Origin: Bradyrhizobium ontarionense
Lineage (GTDB): Bacteria > Pseudomonadota > Alphaproteobacteria > Rhizobiales > Xanthobacteraceae
Direction of reading: 5' to 3'
Length of the DNA: 64,000 nt
Assembly (NCBI RefSeq): GCF_021088345.1
Contig: NZ_CP088156.1
Span: 7,927,001 to 7,991,000 of the forward strand
Part shown: positions 43,289 to 51,845 of the stretch, piece after piece
Numbering within the stretch: the stretch's first letter is position 1
How the letters are laid out: each line of letters starts with the position of its first letter
Made by a program: the position numbers and the translations under genes
Notes under the pieces: generated by a model
Told to the model about the DNA's origin: nothing
The model's input: the letters and a program-made list of their open reading frames with translations, nothing else
Database searches by the model: none

Positions 43289-44158
43289 ATGACCGCCATC
43301 CTTACCAACCTGTTCGACGGTGTTGCCTACGGCATGCTGCTGTTCGTGCTGGCCTGCGGGCTCGCCGTGACGCTCGGCCTGATGAACTTCGTCAATCTCG
43401 CCCACGGCGCCTTCGCCATGACCGGCGGCTACGTCTGTGCCGTTCTGGCCAATCAGCTGGGCTGGCCGTTCTTTGCCGCGCTGCCGTTCGCCTTCATCGT
43501 CAGCGCGGTGATCGGCGCGGCGCTGGAGCGGACGCTGTACCAGCATCTCTATGCGCGCAGCCATCTCGATCAGGTGCTGTTCTCGATCGGGCTTGTGTTC
43601 ATGTCGGTGGCCGCGGCCGACTACGTCATGGGCTCGTCGCGGCTCTTCATCAAGCTGCCGGCGGCGCTGCAGGGGCAGTTCGATGTGTTCGGTGTCGGCA
43701 TCGGCCGCTACCGGCTGATGATCATCGTCATTTGCGGCCTGCTCACGGTGGGGCTGCAGCTCGTTCTGTCCAAGACCCGGTTCGGCAGCCGGCTGCGCGC
43801 GGCGGTCGATGATCCCAGGGCGGCCAGCGGGCTCGGCATCAACGTGCCGCAGGTGTTCGCCTTCACCTTCGCGTTCGGCTGCGGACTGGCCGGACTGGGC
43901 GGCGCGCTCAGCGCCGAGATCCTCGGCCTCGATCCGTATTTCCCTCTCAAGTTCATGATCTACTTCCTGATCGTGGTCACGGTCGGCGGTTCGTCTTCGA
44001 TCACCGGTCCGTTCCTGGCCTCGCTGCTGCTCGGCATCGGCGACGTCGCCGGCAAATACTACGTGCCGAAGCTCGGGCCGTTCGTCATCTACACCATCAT
44101 GATCGTGATCCTGATCTGGCGCCCGAACGGCCTGTTCGGCCGCACGGCGACGCGGTGA
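43289..44158 (+). CDS. Branched-chain amino-acid ABC transporter permease (LivH-like)
   Basis: A 289-residue permease. NLFDGVAYGMLLFVLACGLAVTLGLMNFVNLAHGAFAMTGGY is the LivH N-terminus, and AAVDDPRAASGLGINVPQVFAFTFAFGCGLAGLGG is the coupling segment. The ATG is eight bases before the C of TGACC and follows an acidic leaderless region, so the ribosome site is weak. livM follows seven bases after the stop. Confidence 0.88.
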   Translation: MTAILTNLFDGVAYGMLLFVLACGLAVTLGLMNFVNLAHGAFAMTGGYVCAVLANQLGWPFFAALPFAFIVSAVIGAALERTLYQHLYARSHLDQVLFSIGLVFMSVAAADYVMGSSRLFIKLPAALQGQFDVFGVGIGRYRLMIIVICGLLTVGLQLVLSKTRFGSRLRAAVDDPRAASGLGINVPQVFAFTFAFGCGLAGLGGALSAEILGLDPYFPLKFMIYFLIVVTVGGSSSITGPFLASLLLGIGDVAGKYYVPKLGPFVIYTIMIVILIWRPNGLFGRTATR

Positions 44159-44165
44159 GGATCGC

Positions 44166-45203
44166 ATGACAACGAATGCACAATCCGACGTCGGCTTCCA
44201 CGCCAGGCAGCATGGCCGCTGGCATTGGAGCGAGTTCGCCTTCTGGATCGTCGTGCTGGCGGTCGGACTCGCCTTTCCCTCGCGCTACCTGATCATGACC
44301 GAGATCCTGCGGCTCGCGCTGTTCGCGATGTCGCTCGATCTCATCCTCGGCTATGCCGGCATCGTCTCGCTGGGGCACGCCGCCTTCTTCGGCGTCGGTG
44401 CCTACTGCGCCGGACTGCTGTCGGTCCACGGCATCATCAACGAGCCGGTGCTGGCGCTGATCGTGGCCGGCCTTGCCGCTACGGTGCTCGGCTTCGCCAC
44501 CAGCTTCCTGGTGATCCGCGGCGTCGACCTGACGCGGCTGATGGTGACACTCGGCATTGCGCTCTTGATGGAAGCGCTGGCGGAGCGCTTCTCCAACATC
44601 ACCGGCGGCACCGACGGCCTGCAGGGCATCGACATCCAGCCGATCTTCGGCCTGTTCGCCTTCGACATGTTCGGCAAGACCGGCTTCTTCTATTCGCTCG
44701 CGGTGCTGTTCGTGCTGTTCCTGCTGGCGCGGCGGATCGTGCATTCGCCGTTCGGCCTGTCGCTGCGCGCGATCAAGAACAATCCGCTGCGCGCGGCCGC
44801 GGTCGGCATTCCCGTCAACCGGCGCCTGATCGCGATCTACACGGTCGCGGCGTTCTATGCCGGCATTGCGGGAGCATTGTTCACGCAGACCACGGCGCTG
44901 GCCTCGCTCGACGTGTTCTCGTTCGAGCGCTCCGCCGACCTCGTTCTGATGCTCGTGATCGGCGGCTCCGGCTATCTCTATGGCGGGCTGATCGGCGCCG
45001 CCGTGTTCCGGATGCTGCAGGAGCTGTTCCAGTGGATCACCCCGCAATACTGGATGTTCTGGATCGGCCTCGTGCTGGTCGTGATCGTCATGGTCGGCCG
45101 CCACCGCATCCATGCCTATGCGCTGTGGCTGCCCAACCTCATTCTCCGGCAGATCGCCGGCCGCAAGGCCGCGGTGGCCCTGACCGATAACGAGGCGCCA
45201 TGA
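44166..45203 (+). CDS. Branched-chain amino-acid ABC transporter permease (LivM-like)
   Basis: A 345-residue permease. SLDLILGYAGIVSLGHAAFFGVGAYCAGLL and LRAIKNNPLRAAAVGIPVNRRLIAIYTVAAFYAGIAG are diagnostic. AGGATCGC precedes the ATG. The stop overlaps the livG start by four bases. It is the partner permease of the LivH protein upstream. Confidence 0.88.
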   Translation: MTTNAQSDVGFHARQHGRWHWSEFAFWIVVLAVGLAFPSRYLIMTEILRLALFAMSLDLILGYAGIVSLGHAAFFGVGAYCAGLLSVHGIINEPVLALIVAGLAATVLGFATSFLVIRGVDLTRLMVTLGIALLMEALAERFSNITGGTDGLQGIDIQPIFGLFAFDMFGKTGFFYSLAVLFVLFLLARRIVHSPFGLSLRAIKNNPLRAAAVGIPVNRRLIAIYTVAAFYAGIAGALFTQTTALASLDVFSFERSADLVLMLVIGGSGYLYGGLIGAAVFRMLQELFQWITPQYWMFWIGLVLVVIVMVGRHRIHAYALWLPNLILRQIAGRKAAVALTDNEAP

Positions 45204-45945
45204 GCTACGCGCTCGAAACCCGCGGGCTGGACAAGCATTTCGGCGGTCTTCATGTGACGCGCGACCTGTCGCTGAAGATCGCGCCCGGTGCGCGGCACGC
45301 GCTGATCGGTCCGAACGGCGCCGGCAAGACCACCGTCATCAATCAGCTCACCGGCGTGCTGGAGCCGAGCGCGGGACGAATCCTGCTCGAAGGCCAGGAC
45401 ATCACCGATCTCCCCGTGCACAAGCGCGTGCTGCGCGGCCTGTCGCGCACCTTCCAGATCAACCAGCTCTACCCGGACCTGACGCCGCTCGAGACCATCG
45501 GGCTCGCGGTGTCCGAGCGGCTCGGCGGCGGTGGCAATTGGTGGCGGCGCATGGGCACGCGCGACGACATCAATGCCGAGATCGCCGAGACCTTGGAGCG
45601 CTTCCGGCTGCTCGACGTGATGAACGATCCGACCTCGACCTTGCCCTATGGCAAGCAGCGCCTGCTCGAGATCGCCGTCGCCATCGCCGCCAAGCCCCGC
45701 GTGCTGCTGCTCGACGAGCCGGCCGCCGGCGTGCCGGAGGGCGAGCGCAAGGACATTCTCGCCGCCGTCGCCGCGTTGCCGCGTGACGTGACGGTGCTGC
45801 TGATCGAGCACGACATGGACCTCGTCTTCTCCTTTGCCGACCGCATCTCGGTTCTCGTTTCGGGGGCTCTGCTGGTCGAGGGCGCTCCCGACGAGGTCGC
45901 ACGCGATCCGCAGGTCAAGGCGGTCTATCTCGGCGAGGCCGCGTG

Positions 45946-45946
<1 letters not shown>
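45200..45946 (+). CDS. Branched-chain amino-acid ABC transporter ATP-binding protein (LivG-like)
   Basis: A 248-residue ATPase with Walker A GPNGAGKTT, the long LivG insertion around RTFQINQLYPDLTPLETIGL, LPYGKQRLLEIAVAIAAKPRVLLLDEPAAGVP and LIEHDMDLVFSFADRISVLVSG. The start overlaps livM and the stop overlaps livF, so the three are translationally coupled. Confidence 0.88.
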
Positions 45947-46665
<719 letters not shown>

Positions 46666-47136
46666 CTGATCGAGAGGCTTGAACGCCGGCCTCGCAAGCG
46701 TCATTCTGGGTTGTAGAAGCGATTTGGCTCGCCTCGTTGGCTGACTCTCCGGATCGTGCTTCCGAGCGGTATAGGGCAGCGGTGGCCAGCCTGGTATGCA
46801 GGACGGCGGCGTCACGCGGTCAGCCCCGACGCGACGCCCTCGACGCTCGATGCGGCCGTGCCGTCGCATTAACGGGTCCGGAGGCCGGAAAATGGCCGGA
46901 CTACAGCAGAATGAAGCATCGGAGGATGGCCGACGGATCATGCAGCCAGGTGACCGCGGCCGCCGCGGGATCCTCTGGTGATCCCGATCTCAATGGAATT
47001 GTATACCGGTCGGATACGGGGTAGGGGATGGATCCAATCCATGCTGCACGGCCGACCCCGGACAGCACGCCAAGTCAGATCGCAACCGATCCAACAATCA
47101 TACCGAACGAATCGACCCCTTCCAAGGAGTGAACAG
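46666..47136. other. 470-base gap between livF and the MetE-like gene, no gene seen
   Basis: No convincing open frame on either strand. Points of note are AATTGTATACCGG near 46995 (a GTATAC core of the kind some GntR proteins bind), CGCGGCCGCCGCGGGATCC near 46955 and the strong AAGGAG ribosome site of the next gene. I looked for SAM-II-type riboswitch motifs because of the MetE-like gene and did not find them. Confidence 0.35.
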
Positions 47137-48255
47137 ATGCAACGCACCAAGCCCCCGTTCCGCGCCGACGAAGTCGGCAGCCTCCTGCGTCCGCAGAAGA
47201 TCAAGGAGGCCCGCGCCAAGCTCGAGAAGGGCGAGATTTCGGCCGACGATCTCCGCAAGATCGAGGACATGGAGATCGAGAAGGTCGTGCACCGCCAGGC
47301 ATCGACCGGGCTCAAGCTCGCGACCGACGGCGAATTCCGCCGCTCCTGGTGGCATTTCGACTTCCTGGCCAAGCTGACCGGCTGCGAGCTGTTCCATCCC
47401 GACGCCGGTATTCAGTTCGCGGGCGTGCAGACCCGGCACGATTCGGTGCGCGTGATCGACAAGCTCGATTTCCCGGCTGATCACCCGATGCTGAATCACT
47501 TCCGCTTCCTGAAGAAGCACGCCGACGCCGCGCATGTGACGGCGAAGATGACCATCCCGTCTCCGGCGGTGCTGCACTTCCGCGGTGGCCGCAAGTCGAT
47601 CTCCAAGGACGTCTATCCCGATCTCGACGCCTTCTACGAGGATCTCGGCAAGACCTACCGCAAGGCCGTCAAGGCGTTCTACGACGCCGGCTGCCGCTAC
47701 CTGCAGTTCGACGACACCGTGTGGGCCTATCTGTGCTCGCAGGAGGAGCTGCAGAAGGCCAGGGAGCGCGGCGACAATCCCGACGGCCTGCAGGAGATCT
47801 ATTCGCGCATCATCAACTACGCGATCGCCGAGCGTCCCGCCGACATGACGATCTCGACCCACGTCTGTCGCGGCAATTTCCGCTCGACCTGGATCTCCTC
47901 AGGCGGTTACGAGCCGGTCGCCGAGACCATGCTCGCCAAGACCAACTACGACGGCTACTTCCTCGAATACGATAGCGAGCGTGCCGGCGGCTTCGAGCCG
48001 CTGCGTTTCCTGCCCAAGGGCAACAAGGTGGTCGTGGTCGGCCTGGTGACGTCGAAGGTCGGAGAGCTCGAGAAGAAGGACGACATCAAGCGCCGCATGG
48101 AGGAGGCCTCCAAGTTCGCGCCGCTCGATCAGCTTGCGCTGTCCCCGCAATGCGGCTTCGCCTCGACCGAGGAAGGCAACATCCTGAGCGAAGAAGAGCA
48201 GTGGGCGAAGCTGCGCCTCTGCGTCGAGCTGGCCGAGGAGATCTGGGGGAAGTAA
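47137..48255 (+). CDS. MetE C-terminal-domain-like protein (cobalamin-independent methionine synthase family)
   Basis: A 372-residue protein matching only the C-terminal barrel of MetE. ATG has AAGGAG about seven bases upstream. FRADEVGSLLRP at the start, FDDTVWAYL in the middle, THVCRGNFRSTW and the end QLALSPQCGFASTEEGN carry the zinc and homocysteine-binding type motifs (the His and Cys of HVCRGN and the Cys of SPQCGFAS). Full MetE has an N-terminal copy too, absent here. Such short proteins may act as methyltransferases on other methyl donors or in C-S/C-P metabolism. The folate substrate is not assured. Confidence 0.82.
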   Translation: MQRTKPPFRADEVGSLLRPQKIKEARAKLEKGEISADDLRKIEDMEIEKVVHRQASTGLKLATDGEFRRSWWHFDFLAKLTGCELFHPDAGIQFAGVQTRHDSVRVIDKLDFPADHPMLNHFRFLKKHADAAHVTAKMTIPSPAVLHFRGGRKSISKDVYPDLDAFYEDLGKTYRKAVKAFYDAGCRYLQFDDTVWAYLCSQEELQKARERGDNPDGLQEIYSRIINYAIAERPADMTISTHVCRGNFRSTWISSGGYEPVAETMLAKTNYDGYFLEYDSERAGGFEPLRFLPKGNKVVVVGLVTSKVGELEKKDDIKRRMEEASKFAPLDQLALSPQCGFASTEEGNILSEEEQWAKLRLCVELAEEIWGK

Positions 48256-48257
48256 GC

Positions 48258-48530
48258 TTGCCCCAGACGGAGCCTATTGAAGCTGGACCCGGACCTTACC
48301 CGGGGCAGCTGACCATCACGGTCGCTTCTGAACAGGATCGCCGCGGCAACGCGCGGCGATCCTTCACGGCGGTGGATGCAAGAGCCGCCACATCCGTTGC
48401 AGGTGACCTGCTTTTTGACGATCGCGATTTCGAAAGGTTGGCAGGAGGTGGGCTCATCGAGTCGCCGGAGAAATCCCTTCGGGTCTTGGCTCCGTGGCAA
48501 GAGGCCGGTGATCTGCTGAACGGCTGCTAA
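48258..48530 (+). CDS. Possible small hypothetical protein, 90 residues
   Basis: A TTG-started frame directly after the MetE-like gene ends in TAA and has a reasonably balanced composition (ASEQDRRGNARRSFTAVDAR... LLFDDRDFERLAGGGLIESP). Codon third positions are less GC-rich than in neighbouring genes and the ribosome site is poor. It could equally be chance or a decayed fragment. I keep it at low confidence because nothing else occupies the 310 bases before the antitoxin. Confidence 0.25.
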   Translation: MPQTEPIEAGPGPYPGQLTITVASEQDRRGNARRSFTAVDARAATSVAGDLLFDDRDFERLAGGGLIESPEKSLRVLAPWQEAGDLLNGC

Positions 48531-48565
48531 CGACCAGCACATCCAATTCCATCTCAAAGATGTCG

Positions 48566-48895
48566 CTACGCGGCCCGGCGGCCTGCTTTCTTGGCAGACT
48601 TCCGCTTCGGAGCAGCCTTGGGCGGCGCTGAGGTGAGCTTCACGCCGAGAGCGCGGATCACCTTGAGGATGGTGGCGAACTCCGGATTCCCGTCTTCACC
48701 AAGTGCCCGATAAAGCTGTTCGCGACGGATGCCGGTTGCCTTGGCGACTTCCGTCATGCCGCGCGCTCGGGCAATTGTGTTGATCGCGGCGCGGATTTCA
48801 TCAGCGGTGCCGTCCTCAAGCGCCGCCGCCAGAAACTCGGCTTGGGCCTCCGGCTCTGCAAGATATTCCGCGGCATCGAAGCGCGTCGTTGCCAT
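48566..48895 (-). CDS. Antitoxin of a HigB/RelE-type toxin-antitoxin pair, HTH domain
   Basis: A 109-residue protein with an N-terminal acidic region (FDAAEYLAEPEAQAEFLAAALEDG) and a Cro/C1-like HTH (GMTEVAKATGIRREQLYRALGEDGNPEFATILKVIRALGVKL), plus a basic lysine-rich C-terminal tail. This is the usual form of addiction-module antidotes that pair with short RelE-like killers. It lies three bases after the toxin gene on the same strand. It should neutralise the toxin and, with it, repress the promoter. Confidence 0.85.
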   Translation of the reverse strand: MATTRFDAAEYLAEPEAQAEFLAAALEDGTADEIRAAINTIARARGMTEVAKATGIRREQLYRALGEDGNPEFATILKVIRALGVKLTSAPPKAAPKRKSAKKAGRRAA

Positions 48896-48898
48896 TCG

Positions 48899-49192
48899 CT
48901 ACCCCTCTCTCTCGGCCAATTCTTGAGCGCGCCGGATATCGGAGCGCTGGATGCTCTTGTCACCACCGCAAAGCAGGATCACCAGGACGTTGCCTTTCTG
49001 GCGCAAATAGACCCGATAGCCGGGGCCGTAATCGATCAGCATTTGGGAGACGCCCCCACCAACCGGCTTGCTGTCACCGAGGTTGCCACCTTCAGCACGG
49101 GCAATGCGAGCCGCAATACGTGCCTTTGCTCTCGCATCTCGCAGACCAAGAAGCCATTCCTTGAACTCGCTGGTCTGCCGGACCTCGAGCAT
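48899..49192 (-). CDS. Toxin of a RelE/ParE superfamily toxin-antitoxin pair
   Basis: A 97-residue protein from the ATG giving MLEVRQTSEFKEWLLGLRD, the length and start of TIGR02683-type killer proteins. DARAKARIAARIARAEGG and VSQMLIDYGPGYRVYLRQKGNVLVILLCGGDKSIQRSDIRRA are diagnostic. Upstream in-frame sequence is not conserved-looking. RelE-type members cleave mRNA at the ribosome. The toxin gene precedes the antitoxin gene, as in higBA. A near-perfect inverted repeat sits nine bases upstream. Confidence 0.83.
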   Translation of the reverse strand: MLEVRQTSEFKEWLLGLRDARAKARIAARIARAEGGNLGDSKPVGGGVSQMLIDYGPGYRVYLRQKGNVLVILLCGGDKSIQRSDIRRAQELAEREG

Positions 49193-49200
49193 GAAGGAGC

Positions 49201-49216
49201 GTATCTTAAAAGGTAC
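49201..49216. promoter_or_regulatory. Candidate autoregulatory operator of the toxin-antitoxin pair
   Basis: GTATCTTAAAAGGTAC is a 16-base inverted repeat with one mismatched pair (GTATCTT against AAGGTAC). It lies nine bases before the toxin start and overlaps the likely -10 region on the minus strand. Antitoxins of this kind repress by binding such sites. Confidence 0.5.
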
Positions 49217-49292
49217 AGGGGCGCAAGGGCGCGAGAGCGAAGCGCGCCGGCTATGCCCTCCTGCCTGTGCGCCGGGCTCCGGGGTCTTCCGA

Positions 49293-50417
49293 TCAGGGTT
49301 GGGCGGCCGGAGCAATCCGCCCCGTTTCGTTTTTGCGCAGCAGTGCGCGCCGGATCAGCCGCTGCGCCGGCGCCTCGAATCCGCGATAGGTGACGTACGC
49401 CGCCGACAAGGTCAGCCCCATGAAGCCGATCCAGAACGGATGGGTGCCGTACGGAATCGCTCTCCCCAGCGACGTGAACACCAGCGCGATCGCAAGCTGG
49501 ATCGGGAAGTGCAGCAGATAGCACGAATAGGTCATGTTGCCGGCGGCCTGCAGCAGGTCCTCGATGCGCCGCGGCAGGGTGATGGGCCTCGTACAGACGA
49601 ACAACAGGATCGGCGTAGTGACGAGCAGGAGCACTGCGGCGCGCTCGGCCAGCTCAATGCCGGAAAGCCAGAGTGCCGACGGAATGCCGACGACGGCGCA
49701 CGCGGCGAACGCCTCCAGCTTCGGCCGATACCAGGCATCGGCAACGCCCTGCCGCGCCATGGCGGCAAGTCCGCCGGCATAGAAGAAGACAAAACATTTG
49801 CCGACAAGCGTGCCGCTCGCGATCCCGGCCAGGATCATCGCCAGGTTCAACAGCGGCGATGTGGTTACGAAGCGCAAGCTTACGAAGAACGCTGCATAGA
49901 CCAGGACCTCGATGGAGACCGACCAGATCGGTCCGTTGAAGCTGACGCCGGTCGGCGGCAACCAGTCGCTCGCCATGAACAGTTGCGCGACGAAATGGCC
50001 GAGATCGTTGCTCTGGTAGACGAAGAAGAAGCCATGCTGCACGACGTAGATGACCTGCAGCCCCGCGACCAGCAGCAGCGTCGCGAGATGCAGCGGGTAG
50101 AGCCGCGACAGCCGGTTGACGAAGAAGGTCCAGCCGTCGACCGTGCCGTCCGGGATGATCGCGCTGTACTTCCAGAAGAAGATGAAGCCGGAGATGCACC
50201 AGAAGATTACGACGCCGTATTCGCCGAGCTCATAGAACGGGAACAGGACGCGGTAGAACGGCAGCTCGCTGCGGACGAGATCAACCGGCGCGTCGGCCAC
50301 GTAGGCGAAGTGCGGGTAGTGCCACAACAGCACCGAGATGGTGGCGAGGAAGCGCAGCAGCTCCAGTCCGAGGAGCTTGTGAGTCCCAGGCGATGTCGAC
50401 GTTTGAGGCAGGGCCAT
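49293..50417 (-). CDS. Acyltransferase family 3 membrane protein (OafA/YrhL-like)
   Basis: A 374-residue membrane protein. LLGLELLRFLATISVLLWHYPHF at the start is the family's catalytic-histidine region, and SGFIFFWKYSA, SIEVLVYAAFFVSL and YSCYLLHFPIQLAI are further conserved helices. About ten transmembrane segments are visible. It transfers acyl groups, typically acetyl, to an exported glycan. It lies 104 bases after an SGNH hydrolase gene on the same strand. The two activities often act on the same polysaccharide. Confidence 0.85.
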   Translation of the reverse strand: MALPQTSTSPGTHKLLGLELLRFLATISVLLWHYPHFAYVADAPVDLVRSELPFYRVLFPFYELGEYGVVIFWCISGFIFFWKYSAIIPDGTVDGWTFFVNRLSRLYPLHLATLLLVAGLQVIYVVQHGFFFVYQSNDLGHFVAQLFMASDWLPPTGVSFNGPIWSVSIEVLVYAAFFVSLRFVTTSPLLNLAMILAGIASGTLVGKCFVFFYAGGLAAMARQGVADAWYRPKLEAFAACAVVGIPSALWLSGIELAERAAVLLLVTTPILLFVCTRPITLPRRIEDLLQAAGNMTYSCYLLHFPIQLAIALVFTSLGRAIPYGTHPFWIGFMGLTLSAAYVTYRGFEAPAQRLIRRALLRKNETGRIAPAAQP

Positions 50418-50520
50418 GCAGTGTTCGTTAACCGTCGCGACGGGATGCGCTGGCCGATCCTAGCAGGGTCGAAATGAAGGATTGTTTTCGTCGGCCGCAG
50501 CGCGTGCGGGGCGTTCGGGG

Positions 50521-51213
50521 TCAACCGCAGGCGAGCTCGGTTCCACGCTGGATCGCCTGGTCCCAGGACCGGTAGCCCGCAGCATTGAGATGGATGCCCT
50601 CGAGCGTGAACGGCGACTCCACCGGCGGCAAGGGCAGCAGGGTCGCGCCGGTGCGCCGCGCAAGGTCCGGCAGCACGGCGCGGTAGCCGGTGATGCTCGC
50701 CATGGCGGCCTTCTCCATCGCCGGCGTGAACGGCCCGCGCGCCTCGACCGGGGGGAACGCGACGATGAAGATGCGCTCCGTGAGCTTCGACAGGTCGCGC
50801 AACAGGGCCTCGTAGCGCTCGGCAAAGACGGCGGGGGAATCGGGCTTGGCGGTCAGCGCGTCGTTGACGCCGAGGGACACGATGATGGCGAACGCCCGCT
50901 TCGGTCCAAGCGCGGGCTTGAGCCAGCCGGCGAGGTCGCTGCGCGTTCCGGCTCCTGCCAGACCGGCATTGACGATCGGATGTCCGCAGGCGCTGGCCGG
51001 CAACGTCGATGCCTCGACGATGCTGTCACCGAGCACGATGATCGGATCATCAGGGCGCGCCAGCAGGTTGTAGTGGACGACGAGCTGGCGAACGGTGCGG
51101 TGATCGCCGCCGGACGGCGCCGCAGAGCGGCGCGCCAGCACGAAGGTCGCGGCTGCCGCGGCAATCACCGCAAACAGCACAATGCCCAGTCGCGCCTGCG
51201 TGTTCGCTGCCAT
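50521..51213 (-). CDS. SGNH/GDSL family hydrolase, membrane-anchored or exported
   Basis: A 230-residue protein with one N-terminal hydrophobic helix (LGIVLFAVIAAAAATFVLA), so anchored or exported. Block I is VLGDSIVEAS with the catalytic serine, block III is SLGVNDAL, and block V is LEGIHLNAAGY with the catalytic histidine. It should hydrolyse an ester, perhaps O-acetyl groups on a cell-surface glycan in view of the neighbouring acyltransferase. ATG start at 51213. Confidence 0.8.
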   Translation of the reverse strand: MAANTQARLGIVLFAVIAAAAATFVLARRSAAPSGGDHRTVRQLVVHYNLLARPDDPIIVLGDSIVEASTLPASACGHPIVNAGLAGAGTRSDLAGWLKPALGPKRAFAIIVSLGVNDALTAKPDSPAVFAERYEALLRDLSKLTERIFIVAFPPVEARGPFTPAMEKAAMASITGYRAVLPDLARRTGATLLPLPPVESPFTLEGIHLNAAGYRSWDQAIQRGTELACG

Positions 51214-51271
51214 GCGGACGATTGATGCCTTTCGATCCCGTTTACGCTAGCGCGAATGCGCGAACGGATCT

Positions 51272-51649
51272 CTAATTCGCCCGCGTCCAGGTCGAGGAGC
51301 GGCAGATGACGCCGCCGAAGGCGCAGCCCGAGGTCGTCAGCGTGTTACCGGACAGCGTCATCTTGGCGTCATAGGTCTTGCCGTCGTCGGGATTGCTGTA
51401 GCTGCCGGCCCAGGCATTGGGGCCGGTCGATTTCATGCCTGAGAACAGCCGCTGGCCGACCTTCGCCGGCGTGTCGGTGCCTTCCTTGATCCAGACCAGC
51501 GTGCCGCAGATGGCGCCGCCGCAGGGCGCGAACTTGACCTTGGAGGCACCACTCTCGCGCAGCCAGACGCCGGTCACGTCATCGGCGAGCGCCGGACTCG
51601 CGGCGAGTGCGAGCGCAAAGCCAATTCCAATGACAAACCGACCGACCAT
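51272..51649 (-). CDS. DUF2147 periplasmic protein
   Basis: A 125-residue protein with a signal peptide ending ALA before DDVTGVWLRESGASKVKFAPCGGAICGTLVWIK, the DUF2147 signature. CGGAICGT and the later GCAFGGVICRSSTWTR suggest two disulfides. The family is common and periplasmic in rhizobia, with no established function. It is 58 bases from the SGNH gene, on the same strand upstream of it. Confidence 0.85.
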   Translation of the reverse strand: MVGRFVIGIGFALALAASPALADDVTGVWLRESGASKVKFAPCGGAICGTLVWIKEGTDTPAKVGQRLFSGMKSTGPNAWAGSYSNPDDGKTYDAKMTLSGNTLTTSGCAFGGVICRSSTWTRAN

Positions 51650-51845
51650 GCGGGCCTCCCTTGCACCATTTCGAGACGGGCACGTTGCAAGCGGATCGTG
51701 TCAGCGAAGCGGCGTGTCGCCGATGATCCGCGTCGTCTCTGTTGATCGAGGACGATAGCAGGATTCGGGCATGCCGCACCTGCCTCGGTGCGGGCGGCCT
51801 TGGGTCCGACGATCGCAGCAGCCGGCCTGACGCGGCGCCGTCGGT
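51650..51845. other. Intergenic gap, no gene seen
   Basis: About 196 bases between two minus-strand genes. It must hold the DUF2147 promoter. I see no clear hairpin with T-run and no small frame with a ribosome site. Confidence 0.35.

Noticed and set aside
46666..47136. SAM-II type riboswitch before the MetE-like gene
   Set aside because: No conserved pseudoknot motif could be found by eye.
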